Below, one piece after another: positions 35,515-43,997 of a DNA stretch of 64,000 nucleotides. The notes under the pieces were generated by a model, which worked only from the letters and a program-made list of their open reading frames with translations, was not told the origin of the DNA and ran no database searches. The stretch is from a bacterium D16-34 (GTDB lineage Bacteria; Actinomycetota; Coriobacteriia; Coriobacteriales; Eggerthellaceae): NCBI GenBank assembly GCA_003612515.1, contig RAZB01000002.1:224967-288966 (forward strand), written 5' to 3'. The first letter of the stretch is position 1; every line of letters starts with the position of its first letter. The translations under genes were made by a program, and so were the position numbers.

Positions 35515-36513
35515 CTAGTTTGACTTAACCCACGTAAACATTGAGCGAATTCGCTCGCCAGTGCGCTCGATCTCATGGTCATTGATAGCCTCACGCTGCT
35601 CTTCAAGCCACGCATGACCATTTTCGCAATCATCCATAAAATCTCGAGCAAATGAACCGTCCTGGATGCGTGCCAAAATGGTGCGCATAGCTTCTCGAGA
35701 TTGCTCGTTGATGACCTTCGGTCCTGCATAATACTCGCCATATTCTGCGGTATTTGAGATTGAGTAGTTCATGAAATGGATGCCGCTCTCATACATCAAG
35801 TCAACGATCATCTTCATTTCGTGATAGCACTCAAAATATGCAAGCTCAGGCGGGTATCCAGCTTCAACCAACGTCTCAAAACCAGCTTTCACAAGCTCAA
35901 CTAAGCCGCCGCACAAAACTGCCTGCTCACCAAAGAGGTCTTCTTCGGTCTCCTGCTTAAAGGTTGCTTTGATAATGCCTGAGCGCGCACCACCAACACC
36001 CCAGCAATATGACAACACCAAATCCCATGCGTTGCCGGTAAAGTCTTGTTCAACACAAGCCAGATCAGGAACGCCAGAGCCTTGTGTATATTGACGGCGA
36101 ACAATGTGACCTGGCCCTTTGGGGGCGCACATAACAACGTCAACAAACTCAGGTGGCTTGATGAAACCATAAAGAATATTGAAACCATGTGCAAATGCCA
36201 GTGCATCGCCCTCTTTGAGATGCGGCTCGATAAACTCAGCATAAATGCCAGCCTGCAGCTCATCAGGAACCAAAATCATAATGAAATCTGCCTCTTCAGC
36301 AGCCTGATCCATGGTGCACACCTTAAGACCTGCCTCTTCAGCCTTTGCCCATGAAGCAGAGCCTTCGCGAAGACCTACGCGCACATCACAACCTGAATCC
36401 AACAGATTGAGTGCATGAGCATGACCTTGGCTACCATATCCGATAACCGCAATCTTGCGGTTCTTGATGATCTCGGGGTTCACGTCTTGCTCATAATAAA
36501 TTGTCACAGCCAT
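35515..36513 (-). CDS. ilvC: Ketol-acid reductoisomerase
   Basis: A 332-residue class I IlvC. It converts acetolactate or acetohydroxybutyrate to the dihydroxy acid, with alkyl migration and NADPH reduction. The Rossmann motif [13 protein letters not shown] is followed by VRVGLREGS, whose Arg and Ser favour NADPH. The metal-binding [12 protein letters not shown] and [15 protein letters not shown] are intact, and length is typical. It is third step partner of IlvBN in the same transcript, 38 bases after ilvN. Confidence 0.97.
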   Translation of the reverse strand: MAVTIYYEQDVNPEIIKNRKIAVIGYGSQGHAHALNLLDSGCDVRVGLREGSASWAKAEEAGLKVCTMDQAAEEADFIMILVPDELQAGIYAEFIEPHLKEGDALAFAHGFNILYGFIKPPEFVDVVMCAPKGPGHIVRRQYTQGSGVPDLACVEQDFTGNAWDLVLSYCWGVGGARSGIIKATFKQETEEDLFGEQAVLCGGLVELVKAGFETLVEAGYPPELAYFECYHEMKMIVDLMYESGIHFMNYSISNTAEYGEYYAGPKVINEQSREAMRTILARIQDGSFARDFMDDCENGHAWLEEQREAINDHEIERTGERIRSMFTWVKSN

Positions 36514-36551
36514 GGTTTCGTTTCCTTTCTCTTGACTGGTGATACCGTATG

Positions 36552-37037
36552 TTATTGTTCTTTCGAATTACGCGACATGGCAATCTTGCCCGTTCGGATA
36601 ATTTCTTTAATGCCATAGGCACGGAAGAGATCCTCCATACCCTTAAGCTTGCTTTCATCGCCTGTTGCTTCGATGGTTAGCGAGCTTCTTCCAACATCAA
36701 CGATCTTTGCGCGAAACACGTTGGCGATCTCTATAATTTCATTACGACGCTCCGGCTGCGCATTCACCTTAAATAAGACCAGCTCGCGCTCAATTGCACC
36801 TTCATCTGTTAAGTCGCTAATTTTATAGACGCTAATTAGCTTGTGAAGCTGTTTGGTGATTTGCTCGTAAGCCACTTCGTCAGCTTTAACAATTGCAGTC
36901 ACACGCGACATTGTTGGATCCTCAGTCGGTCCTACTGAAAGCGACTCAATATTAAAACCGCGGCGAGAAATAAGTCCCGTTACACGCGAGAGCACACCTG
37001 GTTTGTTCTCGACCAACACAGATAATACGTGTTTCAT
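36552..37037 (-). CDS. ilvN: Acetolactate synthase small (regulatory) subunit
   Basis: A 161-residue regulatory subunit. The N-terminal ACT domain (residues 3-75, [29 protein letters not shown]) binds the branched-chain end product, valine in most bacteria. The second ALS-type domain reaches the C-terminus. It activates and feedback-controls IlvB, whose stop lies 3 bases ahead of its start region, so translation is coupled. Confidence 0.95.
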   Translation of the reverse strand: MKHVLSVLVENKPGVLSRVTGLISRRGFNIESLSVGPTEDPTMSRVTAIVKADEVAYEQITKQLHKLISVYKISDLTDEGAIERELVLFKVNAQPERRNEIIEIANVFRAKIVDVGRSSLTIEATGDESKLKGMEDLFRAYGIKEIIRTGKIAMSRNSKEQ

Positions 37038-37040
37038 AGG

Positions 37041-39017
37041 TTATTCCTCCCTCGCAGACCACGTAGTATTTGCTGACGTCTGCGCACGCAGAACCTCTGC
37101 AGCACTTAACGCATCTCCTTGCGCAACTGCTTGAGCTACATCGAGGCGTTCTTTGACATCCTCAGGATCAATCTCCCAACGTCCACCAAATTGTGCGTCG
37201 ATTTTTGAACAAGGTGATTTCGGCTCCTTTGCATTCGGCATATCAGTGCGAACAGCGCCAACAGCAACGTCAATTGCGCCCATCACGTCATCTAATGCTT
37301 TTCCGGGCGCAACCATCGGATAGACATTCTGATCACGAGAGATAACCACATCAAGCAGATACGGATCAACTGATGAAAGCATCTCAGCAATTGCATCATC
37401 AACCTCAGCCGGGTCTTCTACTCGTCTTGCGCGCCAGCCATACGCATCGGCAAGCTTGACAAAATCCGGACACGCATCAAGCAAAGTTGACGAATAGCGC
37501 TCATGATAAAAGAGCTTTTGCCATTGATGAACCATGCCTAAGCATCGGTTATCCATGATCAACACCTTGACAGGAACGCGGTTAATGGACGCAGTTGCCA
37601 TTTCTTGGCTATTCATCTGAAATGATCCATCGCCAGCAACACACACCACCGTTTTTTCCGGCTCGCCTATAGCTGCACCAATTGCTGCGGGAAATCCAAA
37701 TCCCATCGTTCCCAAACCGCCGCTTGACAGAAAGCTTCTTGGCACTTCACGATCGATAAACTGAGATGCCCACATCTGATGCTGACCCACTTCGGTCACC
37801 ACAATGGATTTTTCCGGATCAAGCTGTTCAGATAGCGAAGTCATAACCAATTCAGGAACAATTGTGCCCGCCTCTTCGCCTTCTACAACATGCGGATGAT
37901 AAAACGGGAAACGCTCCTGCCACGCTTGCAGCTTTTCAAGCCACTGAGCTGTTTGCGGCTTGGCTTCTGCCTTTTTCAGATTTGAAACAAGGGCGCTCAC
38001 AACGCCTTTTGCGTCACCAACAATAGGAATTTCGGCATCACGAATTTTGCCGATCTCTGCCGGGTCAATGTCGATATGAATAACACGAGCTGCCGGCGCA
38101 AACTCAGAAACCTTACCAGTCACGCGATCCGAAAAACGCGCACCAATTGCAACAATAAGATCGCTTTCTGTCATGGCGAGATTTGAATACTTTGCGCCAT
38201 GCATACCAACCGGTCCGAGATCAAGGGGATTCGAAGCTGGAAAAGCACCTTTACCCATCAAAGTGGTAACGACCGGTATTTGCATATAATCAGCAAGCTC
38301 AACTACCTCATCAGTTGCCCCTGAAGATATAACACCACCACCGACATAAAGCACTGGTCGTTTTGCCTCCATAATTGCTTTCATGGCCGCGCGAATCTGT
38401 TTTGCATTTCCTTTATAGGTGGGCTTATATGATGGAATTGAAACCGAATCAGGATAAACAAACAGCATCTCTTCGGAAGCTAAGTCGCTGGGAACGTCAA
38501 TGAGAACCGGTCCGGGTCGTCCTGTACTTGCAATATGAAATGCTTCGCGAAACGTTCGCGTCAACTCATCGGTAGACTGAAGCAAAAAGCTGTGTTTGAC
38601 CACAGGCATCGTGATACCGACAATGTCAGACTCTTGGAATGAGTCCGTTCCAATAACACCGCGCGGAACCTGACCAGTAATGACAACCAGAGGTACACTA
38701 TCCATATAAGCTGTCGCAATGCCCGTTACAGTATTGGTAGCACCAGGACCGCTTGTCACAATTGCAACACCTACGCGACCGGTGGCACGAGCATATCCAT
38801 CAGCCTCATGCACAGCTCCTTGTTCGTGGCGTGCAAGGACATGGTTAATCTGATCCGAGTCATACAGCGCATCATAAATTTTGATGGCTTGACCGCCAGG
38901 ATAACCAAAAACGGTATCTACCCCTTCGGCTTCGAGTGAGGCAACTACCGCTTGTGCACCACTCATCGTTTGACCTTGTTTGTCAAACGTGGGTTTTTTT
39001 ACCTGCTTCTCACTCAT
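37041..39017 (-). CDS. ilvB: Acetolactate synthase large (catalytic) subunit, with C-terminal extension
   Basis: A 658-residue thiamine-diphosphate enzyme. It joins two pyruvates, or pyruvate and 2-oxobutyrate, as the first common step to valine, leucine and isoleucine. The catalytic Glu region VFGYPGGQAIKIYDAL, the FAD-domain GARFSDRVTG and the ThDP motif GDGSFQMNSQE...DN are complete. The usual end (VAPGKALDDVMG) is followed by about 75 extra residues, Ala/Glu-rich and unlike other IlvB tails known to me. Its start overlaps the ilvD stop by 4 bases (ATGA) and ilvN follows directly. Confidence 0.95.
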   Translation of the reverse strand: MSEKQVKKPTFDKQGQTMSGAQAVVASLEAEGVDTVFGYPGGQAIKIYDALYDSDQINHVLARHEQGAVHEADGYARATGRVGVAIVTSGPGATNTVTGIATAYMDSVPLVVITGQVPRGVIGTDSFQESDIVGITMPVVKHSFLLQSTDELTRTFREAFHIASTGRPGPVLIDVPSDLASEEMLFVYPDSVSIPSYKPTYKGNAKQIRAAMKAIMEAKRPVLYVGGGVISSGATDEVVELADYMQIPVVTTLMGKGAFPASNPLDLGPVGMHGAKYSNLAMTESDLIVAIGARFSDRVTGKVSEFAPAARVIHIDIDPAEIGKIRDAEIPIVGDAKGVVSALVSNLKKAEAKPQTAQWLEKLQAWQERFPFYHPHVVEGEEAGTIVPELVMTSLSEQLDPEKSIVVTEVGQHQMWASQFIDREVPRSFLSSGGLGTMGFGFPAAIGAAIGEPEKTVVCVAGDGSFQMNSQEMATASINRVPVKVLIMDNRCLGMVHQWQKLFYHERYSSTLLDACPDFVKLADAYGWRARRVEDPAEVDDAIAEMLSSVDPYLLDVVISRDQNVYPMVAPGKALDDVMGAIDVAVGAVRTDMPNAKEPKSPCSKIDAQFGGRWEIDPEDVKERLDVAQAVAQGDALSAAEVLRAQTSANTTWSAREE

Positions 39018-40708
39018 GAAACATATGCCCCCTTATCCGCTGAACTCACCAATTTGGCATATTTAGCTAACACGCCATGATCATGTTTTGGCAATGGCGC
39101 AACAAGTCGTTCTTTTCTGTTCTGCAGTTCCTCATCGCTCACATGAAGCGTCAGCGCGCCCCCTTCGATGTCTACCGTGATCGTGTCACCTTCTTCTATG
39201 AACGCGATCGGTCCTCCCGCAGCAGCCTCAGGGCTTACGTGTCCTACAGCAGGACCTTTTGTTGCTCCAGAAAAACGACCGTCTGTTATAAGAGCTACCG
39301 AGGTGGACAGTCCCATACCAACGATTGCCGATGTAGGAGTGAGCATCTCGCGCATACCAGGACCACCCTTTGGCCCTTCATAGCGAATAACCACTACATC
39401 ACCAGGCTTTATTTGGCCGGAGTTAATAGATTCGCAAGCTTGTTCTTCCGAGTTAAATACCCGAGCGCGTCCTGTATGGCACATCATCGATGGGTCAACT
39501 GCAGCCTTTTTTACAATTGCGCCATCAGGAGCAATGTTTCCATGCAACACGCGCAGCGCACCTTGCTTTGAATAGGGATCCGTATGCGTGCGACATACTT
39601 CGCCATCAGCTGAAACTCTGTCATGTTCAAGCTTGTCAAGATAATCACCCATGCGCCCCTCACACATCAGCGCATCCCGATCTATAAGTCCAGCTCGATC
39701 AAGCTCACACATAACCACCGGCACGCCACCCACTTCGTACAAATCCGACAGAGGGCGAGGACCAGATGGTTGCAGCTTGACCAAATGCGGCGTACGAGCA
39801 CTTGCAGCATCCCAATCATCCATAGTAATGGGGCATCCTGCAGCTTGAGCGATTGCAGTTAAATGGAGCACAGTATTTGTTGATCCACCAAAGGCCATAT
39901 CGCATTCCATTGCGTTATAGATTGCAGCAGGTGTGATGATATCTTTAATGCATATCCCCTGCTCAAGCAACTCCATAACCTTCATACCAGCATGCTTAGC
40001 TAGACGAATTCGTTCAGAATAAACGGCGGGAATTGTGCCATTTCCTGGCAAAGCTATGCCTAAGGCCTCACACAAGCAATTCATGGAATTTGCGGTGAAC
40101 ATACCCGAGCAAGAACCGCAGGTAGGGCACGCTGTGTCTTCGAAGTACTTCAGCTCTTCTTCGTCCATCGTGCCAGCAACAACCTTACCGGCGCCATCAA
40201 AAAGCGTATTTAAATCTGTTGCAGGACCGCATCCACCTTTTTGCTTGCCAGCAAGCATAGGTCCACCTGAAACAAACACCGTTGGGATATTAACGCGCAA
40301 AGCCCCTAAGATCATTCCTGGGATAATCTTGTCGCAATTTGGAATGCAAACCATCGCATCAAACGCATGACCTTGCACCGCACATTCGACACTATCAGCA
40401 ATAACTTCGCGCGAAACAAGCGAATAATGCATGCCATCATGATTCATAGCAATGCCATCACAAACGCCAATAGTTGATATCTCAAAGGGCACGCCACCGG
40501 CCATATAAATGCCAGCTTTTACTGCTTCAGCAATTTTATCGAGGTTATTGTGACCTGGAATAATGTCATTTCGCGAATTGATAACCGCAACAAAAGGACG
40601 CTTCATTTCTTCATCGGTAATTCCGTCGGCCTTCAAAAGCGATCTGTGGGGTGCTCGCGCGACGCCAGTACATATAGCATCACTTCTCAAAGTGTGCTCT
40701 GTTTTCAT
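39014..40708 (-). CDS. ilvD: Dihydroxy-acid dehydratase
   Basis: A 564-residue IlvD, an iron-sulfur dehydratase making the 2-oxo acids of valine and isoleucine. The cluster and metal ligands are present in GVCDGIAMNHDGMHYSL, IPNCDKIIPGM and CPTCGSCSGMFTANSMN. The C-terminal GLSTSVALITDGRFSGATKGPAVGHVSPEAAAGGPIA block is typical. ATG 40708 follows AAAGGAAGG. The frame happens to stay open for 66 codons upstream through the structured leader, but that stretch is not part of the enzyme. It is the first gene of the ilvDBNC unit, directly after an attenuator-type terminator. Confidence 0.96.
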   Translation of the reverse strand: MKTEHTLRSDAICTGVARAPHRSLLKADGITDEEMKRPFVAVINSRNDIIPGHNNLDKIAEAVKAGIYMAGGVPFEISTIGVCDGIAMNHDGMHYSLVSREVIADSVECAVQGHAFDAMVCIPNCDKIIPGMILGALRVNIPTVFVSGGPMLAGKQKGGCGPATDLNTLFDGAGKVVAGTMDEEELKYFEDTACPTCGSCSGMFTANSMNCLCEALGIALPGNGTIPAVYSERIRLAKHAGMKVMELLEQGICIKDIITPAAIYNAMECDMAFGGSTNTVLHLTAIAQAAGCPITMDDWDAASARTPHLVKLQPSGPRPLSDLYEVGGVPVVMCELDRAGLIDRDALMCEGRMGDYLDKLEHDRVSADGEVCRTHTDPYSKQGALRVLHGNIAPDGAIVKKAAVDPSMMCHTGRARVFNSEEQACESINSGQIKPGDVVVIRYEGPKGGPGMREMLTPTSAIVGMGLSTSVALITDGRFSGATKGPAVGHVSPEAAAGGPIAFIEEGDTITVDIEGGALTLHVSDEELQNRKERLVAPLPKHDHGVLAKYAKLVSSADKGAYVS

Positions 40709-40741
40709 ATTTACCTTCCTTTCGCGTTTAAATACGACAAT

Positions 40742-40770
40742 AAAAAAACCTGGCTGCAAGCTGCACCAGG
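40742..40770 (-). terminator. Attenuator-type terminator just before ilvD
   Basis: Reading leftward, CCTGGTGCA (40770-40762) pairs with TGCAGCCAGG (40758-40749), leaving one bulged G. A run of seven T (40748-40742) follows directly. This classic intrinsic terminator is 34 bases ahead of the ilvD ATG, with no gene between it and the upstream leader. It must therefore be conditionally read through for the operon to be expressed. Confidence 0.85.
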
Positions 40771-41016
40771 ACATAACGCGAAAGAAATTGCATGCAACTA
40801 CACGTCTGCAAAGCACTTGCAGCTGCATATTATTTCGACGGTAACGGTGTCGCCGGTTTAGCTTACTTACGTATAAGCTGGCTGGGGGGTGTCCCAAACA
40901 ACTCATAGGTTCAGTCCAAACTGCTCAGAGGTGCCATTCGGGTCGCCCATTGCCAACTTCCACCAACCGTTGACTCTCTTGCTCAAATGGGTTAGCCCCT
41001 ACTATTCCTCGTCATC
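40742..41016 (-). promoter_or_regulatory. T-box-like leader (tRNA-sensing riboswitch) of the ilvDBNC operon
   Basis: Reading leftward from 41016, a GATGACGAGG start is followed by AGTA (41003-41000) opposite GAA (40939-40937), the loop-E pair that flanks the specifier loop of T-boxes. GAGG/CCTC helices close the loop below. The distal arm (about 40979-40951) reads AGAGAG...GGTTGGTGGAAGTTGGC, very like canonical T-box stem I. A separate hairpin at 40879-40860 corresponds to stem III, and the terminator follows. After GAA the loop reads TGGCA, so the specifier could be UGG (Trp) or GGC (Gly); a branched-chain codon appears only as CUC inside the closing helix. I cannot find the usual UGGN bulge of the antiterminator before the terminator. 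The type of element is likely; its tRNA partner is open. Confidence 0.6.
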
Positions 41017-41250
41017 GCATTTATGACGTATTCAATTAGTGAAAGTAGTATACGCCTGTTTTCGTTAGCCTCAATAACATTTTTCATATTTTACGCGAGC
41101 GCAATATTTACCAAGGCAAGCTCACAGATTACGAAAAACCAACCAAACGATGGCAAGCAATACAGATTAATGACGAGGCATTTGCAAAATACGCGCTTAC
41201 TGAAATTGACCCATACACTAAGAGAAAACCATAGACGCAAGGAGGCAACT

Positions 41251-41550
41251 ATGGGCGCAACGGCACAAACTCATCCAAACGAGCACTACCCGCATAACCC
41301 TCATATCCGCCCCGCATCTGCACACATAACTCATACACCAACACAGACTCACATCACCCGTTACAACATCAATGCAGAGAGCCACCCTCGCCTCTCTGAT
41401 ATAAACGAAAAGATTTTACTTCGTACGCTCTTAGGGATTGCTCTGGCTGTTTTAATTTGTATAGCATTGTGGCTGCTACTGTTCTTTGGCATCTCGCAAG
41501 GATCCACTGATTCAACAGCAACCGAAACTCCCCAGTCGCTCAGTTTATAA
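41251..41550 (+). CDS. Small His-rich single-span membrane protein, unknown
   Basis: A 99-residue protein beginning at ATG 41251, directly after AAGGAGG. The N-terminal half is hydrophilic with eight His in the first 45 residues (8, 12, 15, 18, 25, 28, 34 and 45). A membrane helix covers about 56-80, followed by a short Ser/Thr tail. The His-rich part could bind metal and probably faces the cytoplasm, given the Lys/Arg before the helix. No family is recognised. The gamma-carbonic anhydrase gene starts 38 bases downstream, so they may be co-transcribed. The frame is open upstream to 41023 but that part overlaps the ilvD promoter region and is not supported; 41017-41250 holds no other feature I can name. 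Confidence 0.6.
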   Translation: MGATAQTHPNEHYPHNPHIRPASAHITHTPTQTHITRYNINAESHPRLSDINEKILLRTLLGIALAVLICIALWLLLFFGISQGSTDSTATETPQSLSL

Positions 41551-41588
41551 TCATGTGCATACATCTCTTGTAAGTAAGGAGCTTGCAC

Positions 41589-42146
41589 ATGACTTATTTC
41601 AATGTCTCATTAGACGCAACCTGTTTTGTTGCTAAAAACGCGACGCTCGTAGGCGATATTTCTATTGGCGAAGAAACACTGATTCTATTCAATGCAGCGC
41701 TTCGTGGAGACTACGGGGCGAAAATCATAGTTGGAAAACGGAGCAATATTCAAGAGGGCTGCTGCTTTCATGTCAGTCCAGATTTCGACTGCGTTATAGG
41801 AGATGGCGTAACAGTTGGGCACGGGGCAATTGTGCATGGATGCACCGTTGGAAATAACTCTCTTATTGGCATGGGCGCTATCGTGCTCGACGATGCTTAT
41901 ATTGGGAATAATTGCTTAGTAGCTGCAGGCTCAGTTGTTGTTGGAGGCACTCAAGTACCTGACGGTTCACTTGTTATGGGATCTCCTGCACGGGTTAAAC
42001 GCGCACTTCGCCCTGAAGAAATTGAAGAACTTGCTAAAGACGCACAAAGCTACACCGAAATAGCTTACCAGCTCGCTGACGAAGGCATTGTATACCGCGG
42101 CAACACCGTACCTCTCGACGCTCCCTCAATTACACTCGCTCGATAA
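41589..42146 (+). CDS. Gamma-class carbonic anhydrase family protein (left-handed beta helix)
   Basis: A 185-residue hexapeptide-repeat protein of the gamma-carbonic anhydrase/YrdA family. The repeats run through residues 17-130 (IGEET, IGDGV, VGNNS, IGNNC, VPDGS). The three zinc or iron ligands are in place: His61 (CCFHV), His78 and His83 (VTVGHGAIVHG), with the family's five-residue spacing. It would interconvert CO2 and bicarbonate as a trimer, though several family members lack measurable activity. ATG 41589 has AAGGAG seven bases ahead; a TTG at 41583 is rejected. Its last 21 bases overlap the end of the convergent punA gene. Confidence 0.88.
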   Translation: MTYFNVSLDATCFVAKNATLVGDISIGEETLILFNAALRGDYGAKIIVGKRSNIQEGCCFHVSPDFDCVIGDGVTVGHGAIVHGCTVGNNSLIGMGAIVLDDAYIGNNCLVAAGSVVVGGTQVPDGSLVMGSPARVKRALRPEEIEELAKDAQSYTEIAYQLADEGIVYRGNTVPLDAPSITLAR

Positions 42147-42965
42147 AATACCTTCGATAAGCTGATAAAAATCACCTACACGCGCGGCACCAACATCTTG
42201 CACCTCAAGATCATTGGGGTTTGAATCTTCAATACCACACCCCATATTGGTGATAAGTGATATTCCCATCACTTTCATGTTGGCTGCGCGTGCCGCTATT
42301 ACCTCTTCGCATACACTCATAGCTACACTATCGGCGCCGAGTTTTTGCAACATACGAATTTCTGCCGGGGTTTCAAAACTCGGTCCTAAAAGGCCTGCAT
42401 ACACACCTATTTGCAACGAGATGCTATTTTCCGCAGCAGCCGTTTGTGCAATCTTTTGCAGATGAGGATCGAATGCTTCATACATGCTGACAAAGCGATC
42501 ATATATCATGGCAGGTTCAGCAGCCGCCATTGGGTTTCGCCCCGTGAGATTGATCTGATCGGACATCAAACAAAAATCGCCGACCTCATAGCTAGTATTA
42601 AGCGCACCTGCCGCATTTGAAGTAATAAGTAGCGAGATACCCAATCGGGCTGCAACCCAAACAGGAAATGCCACCTCTTGGGCGGTATACCCCTCATAAC
42701 CATGAAGCCTTCCCTGCATAACTAACACATCGTGCCCTGCAAGCCTGCCGCTTACATATCTGCCGACATGTCCTGCTGCGGTAGAGGTTTTCATACCTGA
42801 AACCTGATCAAACGATAGCACTTTTGACTCTTCAATTCGATCTGCAACAGCGTTAAGCCCGGATCCTAAGATAATAAGCGCTCGATAGTTGAGATCACCA
42901 AAACATTGGCGAAGTTGATCAGCGGCACTTGTTAATTGCTGCTCAAGAAGGTTTGGGGTGGGCAT
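42126..42965 (-). CDS. Purine-nucleoside phosphorylase, class II (trimeric type)
   Basis: A 279-residue phosphorylase splitting inosine and guanosine to base plus ribose-1-phosphate (purine salvage). ILGSGLN (phosphate loop), GRLHGYEGY, TSNAAGALN and the base-binding SVCEEVIAARAANM...ITNMGCG, including the Glu and Asn that hold the purine, mark the trimeric PNP class (PunA/PNP). Its ATG overlaps the prmC stop by one base. The C-terminal end is shared on the opposite strand with the carbonic anhydrase gene. Confidence 0.93.
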   Translation of the reverse strand: MPTPNLLEQQLTSAADQLRQCFGDLNYRALIILGSGLNAVADRIEESKVLSFDQVSGMKTSTAAGHVGRYVSGRLAGHDVLVMQGRLHGYEGYTAQEVAFPVWVAARLGISLLITSNAAGALNTSYEVGDFCLMSDQINLTGRNPMAAAEPAMIYDRFVSMYEAFDPHLQKIAQTAAAENSISLQIGVYAGLLGPSFETPAEIRMLQKLGADSVAMSVCEEVIAARAANMKVMGISLITNMGCGIEDSNPNDLEVQDVGAARVGDFYQLIEGILSSECN

Positions 42966-43996
42966 TATTGCATTTCTCCTTGCGGTGTATGACCTATCAA
43001 CAGTCTCTGGCGTCCTGCGAGATCTTCAACGATACGCACGTCTGTAAAACCAGCATCTTCGGCTGATGTGCGCGCCTCTTCAAGGCAATCTTCGTGTAGC
43101 TCAAAAACAAATGCAGCTCCTGGCTTCAATGCATTCAAAGTAAATGGCAAAAGCAGGCGCAAAACACTCAACCCATCTTCGCCCCCATCAAGGGCAAGAG
43201 TGGGCTCAAAGTTGAGCACTTCATCGGGAATTGTTTGCAGAACCGCAGTTGGTATATAAGGCGGATTTGAAACAATCAAATCAAATCGACCCATCAACGG
43301 AATCTTATCTGACGAAGCATGAGCGTCAGCCGCCAATATCGGCTCTCCTAAATTCCCCTCAAGCACACGAACCCGCTCATCAAGTTCATACTTCGCCACA
43401 TTATTACGCGCTAAAGCGACTGCCTGTGGCGATATATCAGTAGCTACTACCTGAACCAGTGGATGTTCATACGCAAGCGAAGCGGCAATACATCCGCTAC
43501 CTGTTCCAATATCAGCAACTAAAAGCTTTTCAGGGCTATTATGCTGCTCTTCGCCTTTGTCACACGCAACACGAGAATCATCCAATGCACTTTCAGCTGC
43601 TTGCTCAGATGTAGCTTCTTCGTCATCAGAAGCAAACTCCTCGCGTGCGCGAGGACGCGGCGGCTGGGGCAACAACTTAAGTGCCTCGCTCACTAACACC
43701 TCAGTTTCAGGGCGCGGAATTAACACGCCGGGTGACACCGACAATATCAGATGGCGAAATGCCACTTCACCGGTGATATATTGCAAAGGTTTGCCGCACG
43801 CACGTTGCACAACGTAATCGTGAAAGATATCTCGCTCAGCTTGCGTGAGCGGACGATCAAAGTTTACGTACAGCTCAATGCGCGTTAGCCCTGTGGCTTT
43901 TGACAAGAGCCATTCTGCAGAGAGTCGCGGATTTTCATCCCCTTTGCTCTCAAGATAACCTACGGTCCAATCAAGCGCAGCTTTGACCGTCCACAT
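42965..43996 (-). CDS. prmC: Release factor glutamine methyltransferase PrmC, with acidic insert
   Basis: A 343-residue enzyme that N5-methylates the Gln of the GGQ motif in RF1 and RF2. The helical N-terminal domain (about 1-85) carries QYITGE and IPRPETE. The methyltransferase domain has VADIGTGSGCIA (SAM loop) and the catalytic NPPYIP. Between the domains, residues 110-157 are a Glu/Asp/Ala/Ser-rich stretch missing from usual PrmC (about 280-290 residues). It immediately follows prfA, whose product it modifies, with one base between; punA overlaps its end. Confidence 0.95.
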   Translation of the reverse strand: MWTVKAALDWTVGYLESKGDENPRLSAEWLLSKATGLTRIELYVNFDRPLTQAERDIFHDYVVQRACGKPLQYITGEVAFRHLILSVSPGVLIPRPETEVLVSEALKLLPQPPRPRAREEFASDDEEATSEQAAESALDDSRVACDKGEEQHNSPEKLLVADIGTGSGCIAASLAYEHPLVQVVATDISPQAVALARNNVAKYELDERVRVLEGNLGEPILAADAHASSDKIPLMGRFDLIVSNPPYIPTAVLQTIPDEVLNFEPTLALDGGEDGLSVLRLLLPFTLNALKPGAAFVFELHEDCLEEARTSAEDAGFTDVRIVEDLAGRQRLLIGHTPQGEMQ

Positions 43997-43997
43997 C

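Noticed and set aside
39077..39571. A 164-codon + strand frame opposite ilvD
   Set aside because: Antisense to conserved ilvD sequence with no start signal; treated as chance.
40709..40906. An N-terminal extension of ilvD by 66 codons
   Set aside because: The frame is open but runs through the terminator and T-box-like leader; AAAGGAAGG and IlvD homology both support the ATG at 40708.
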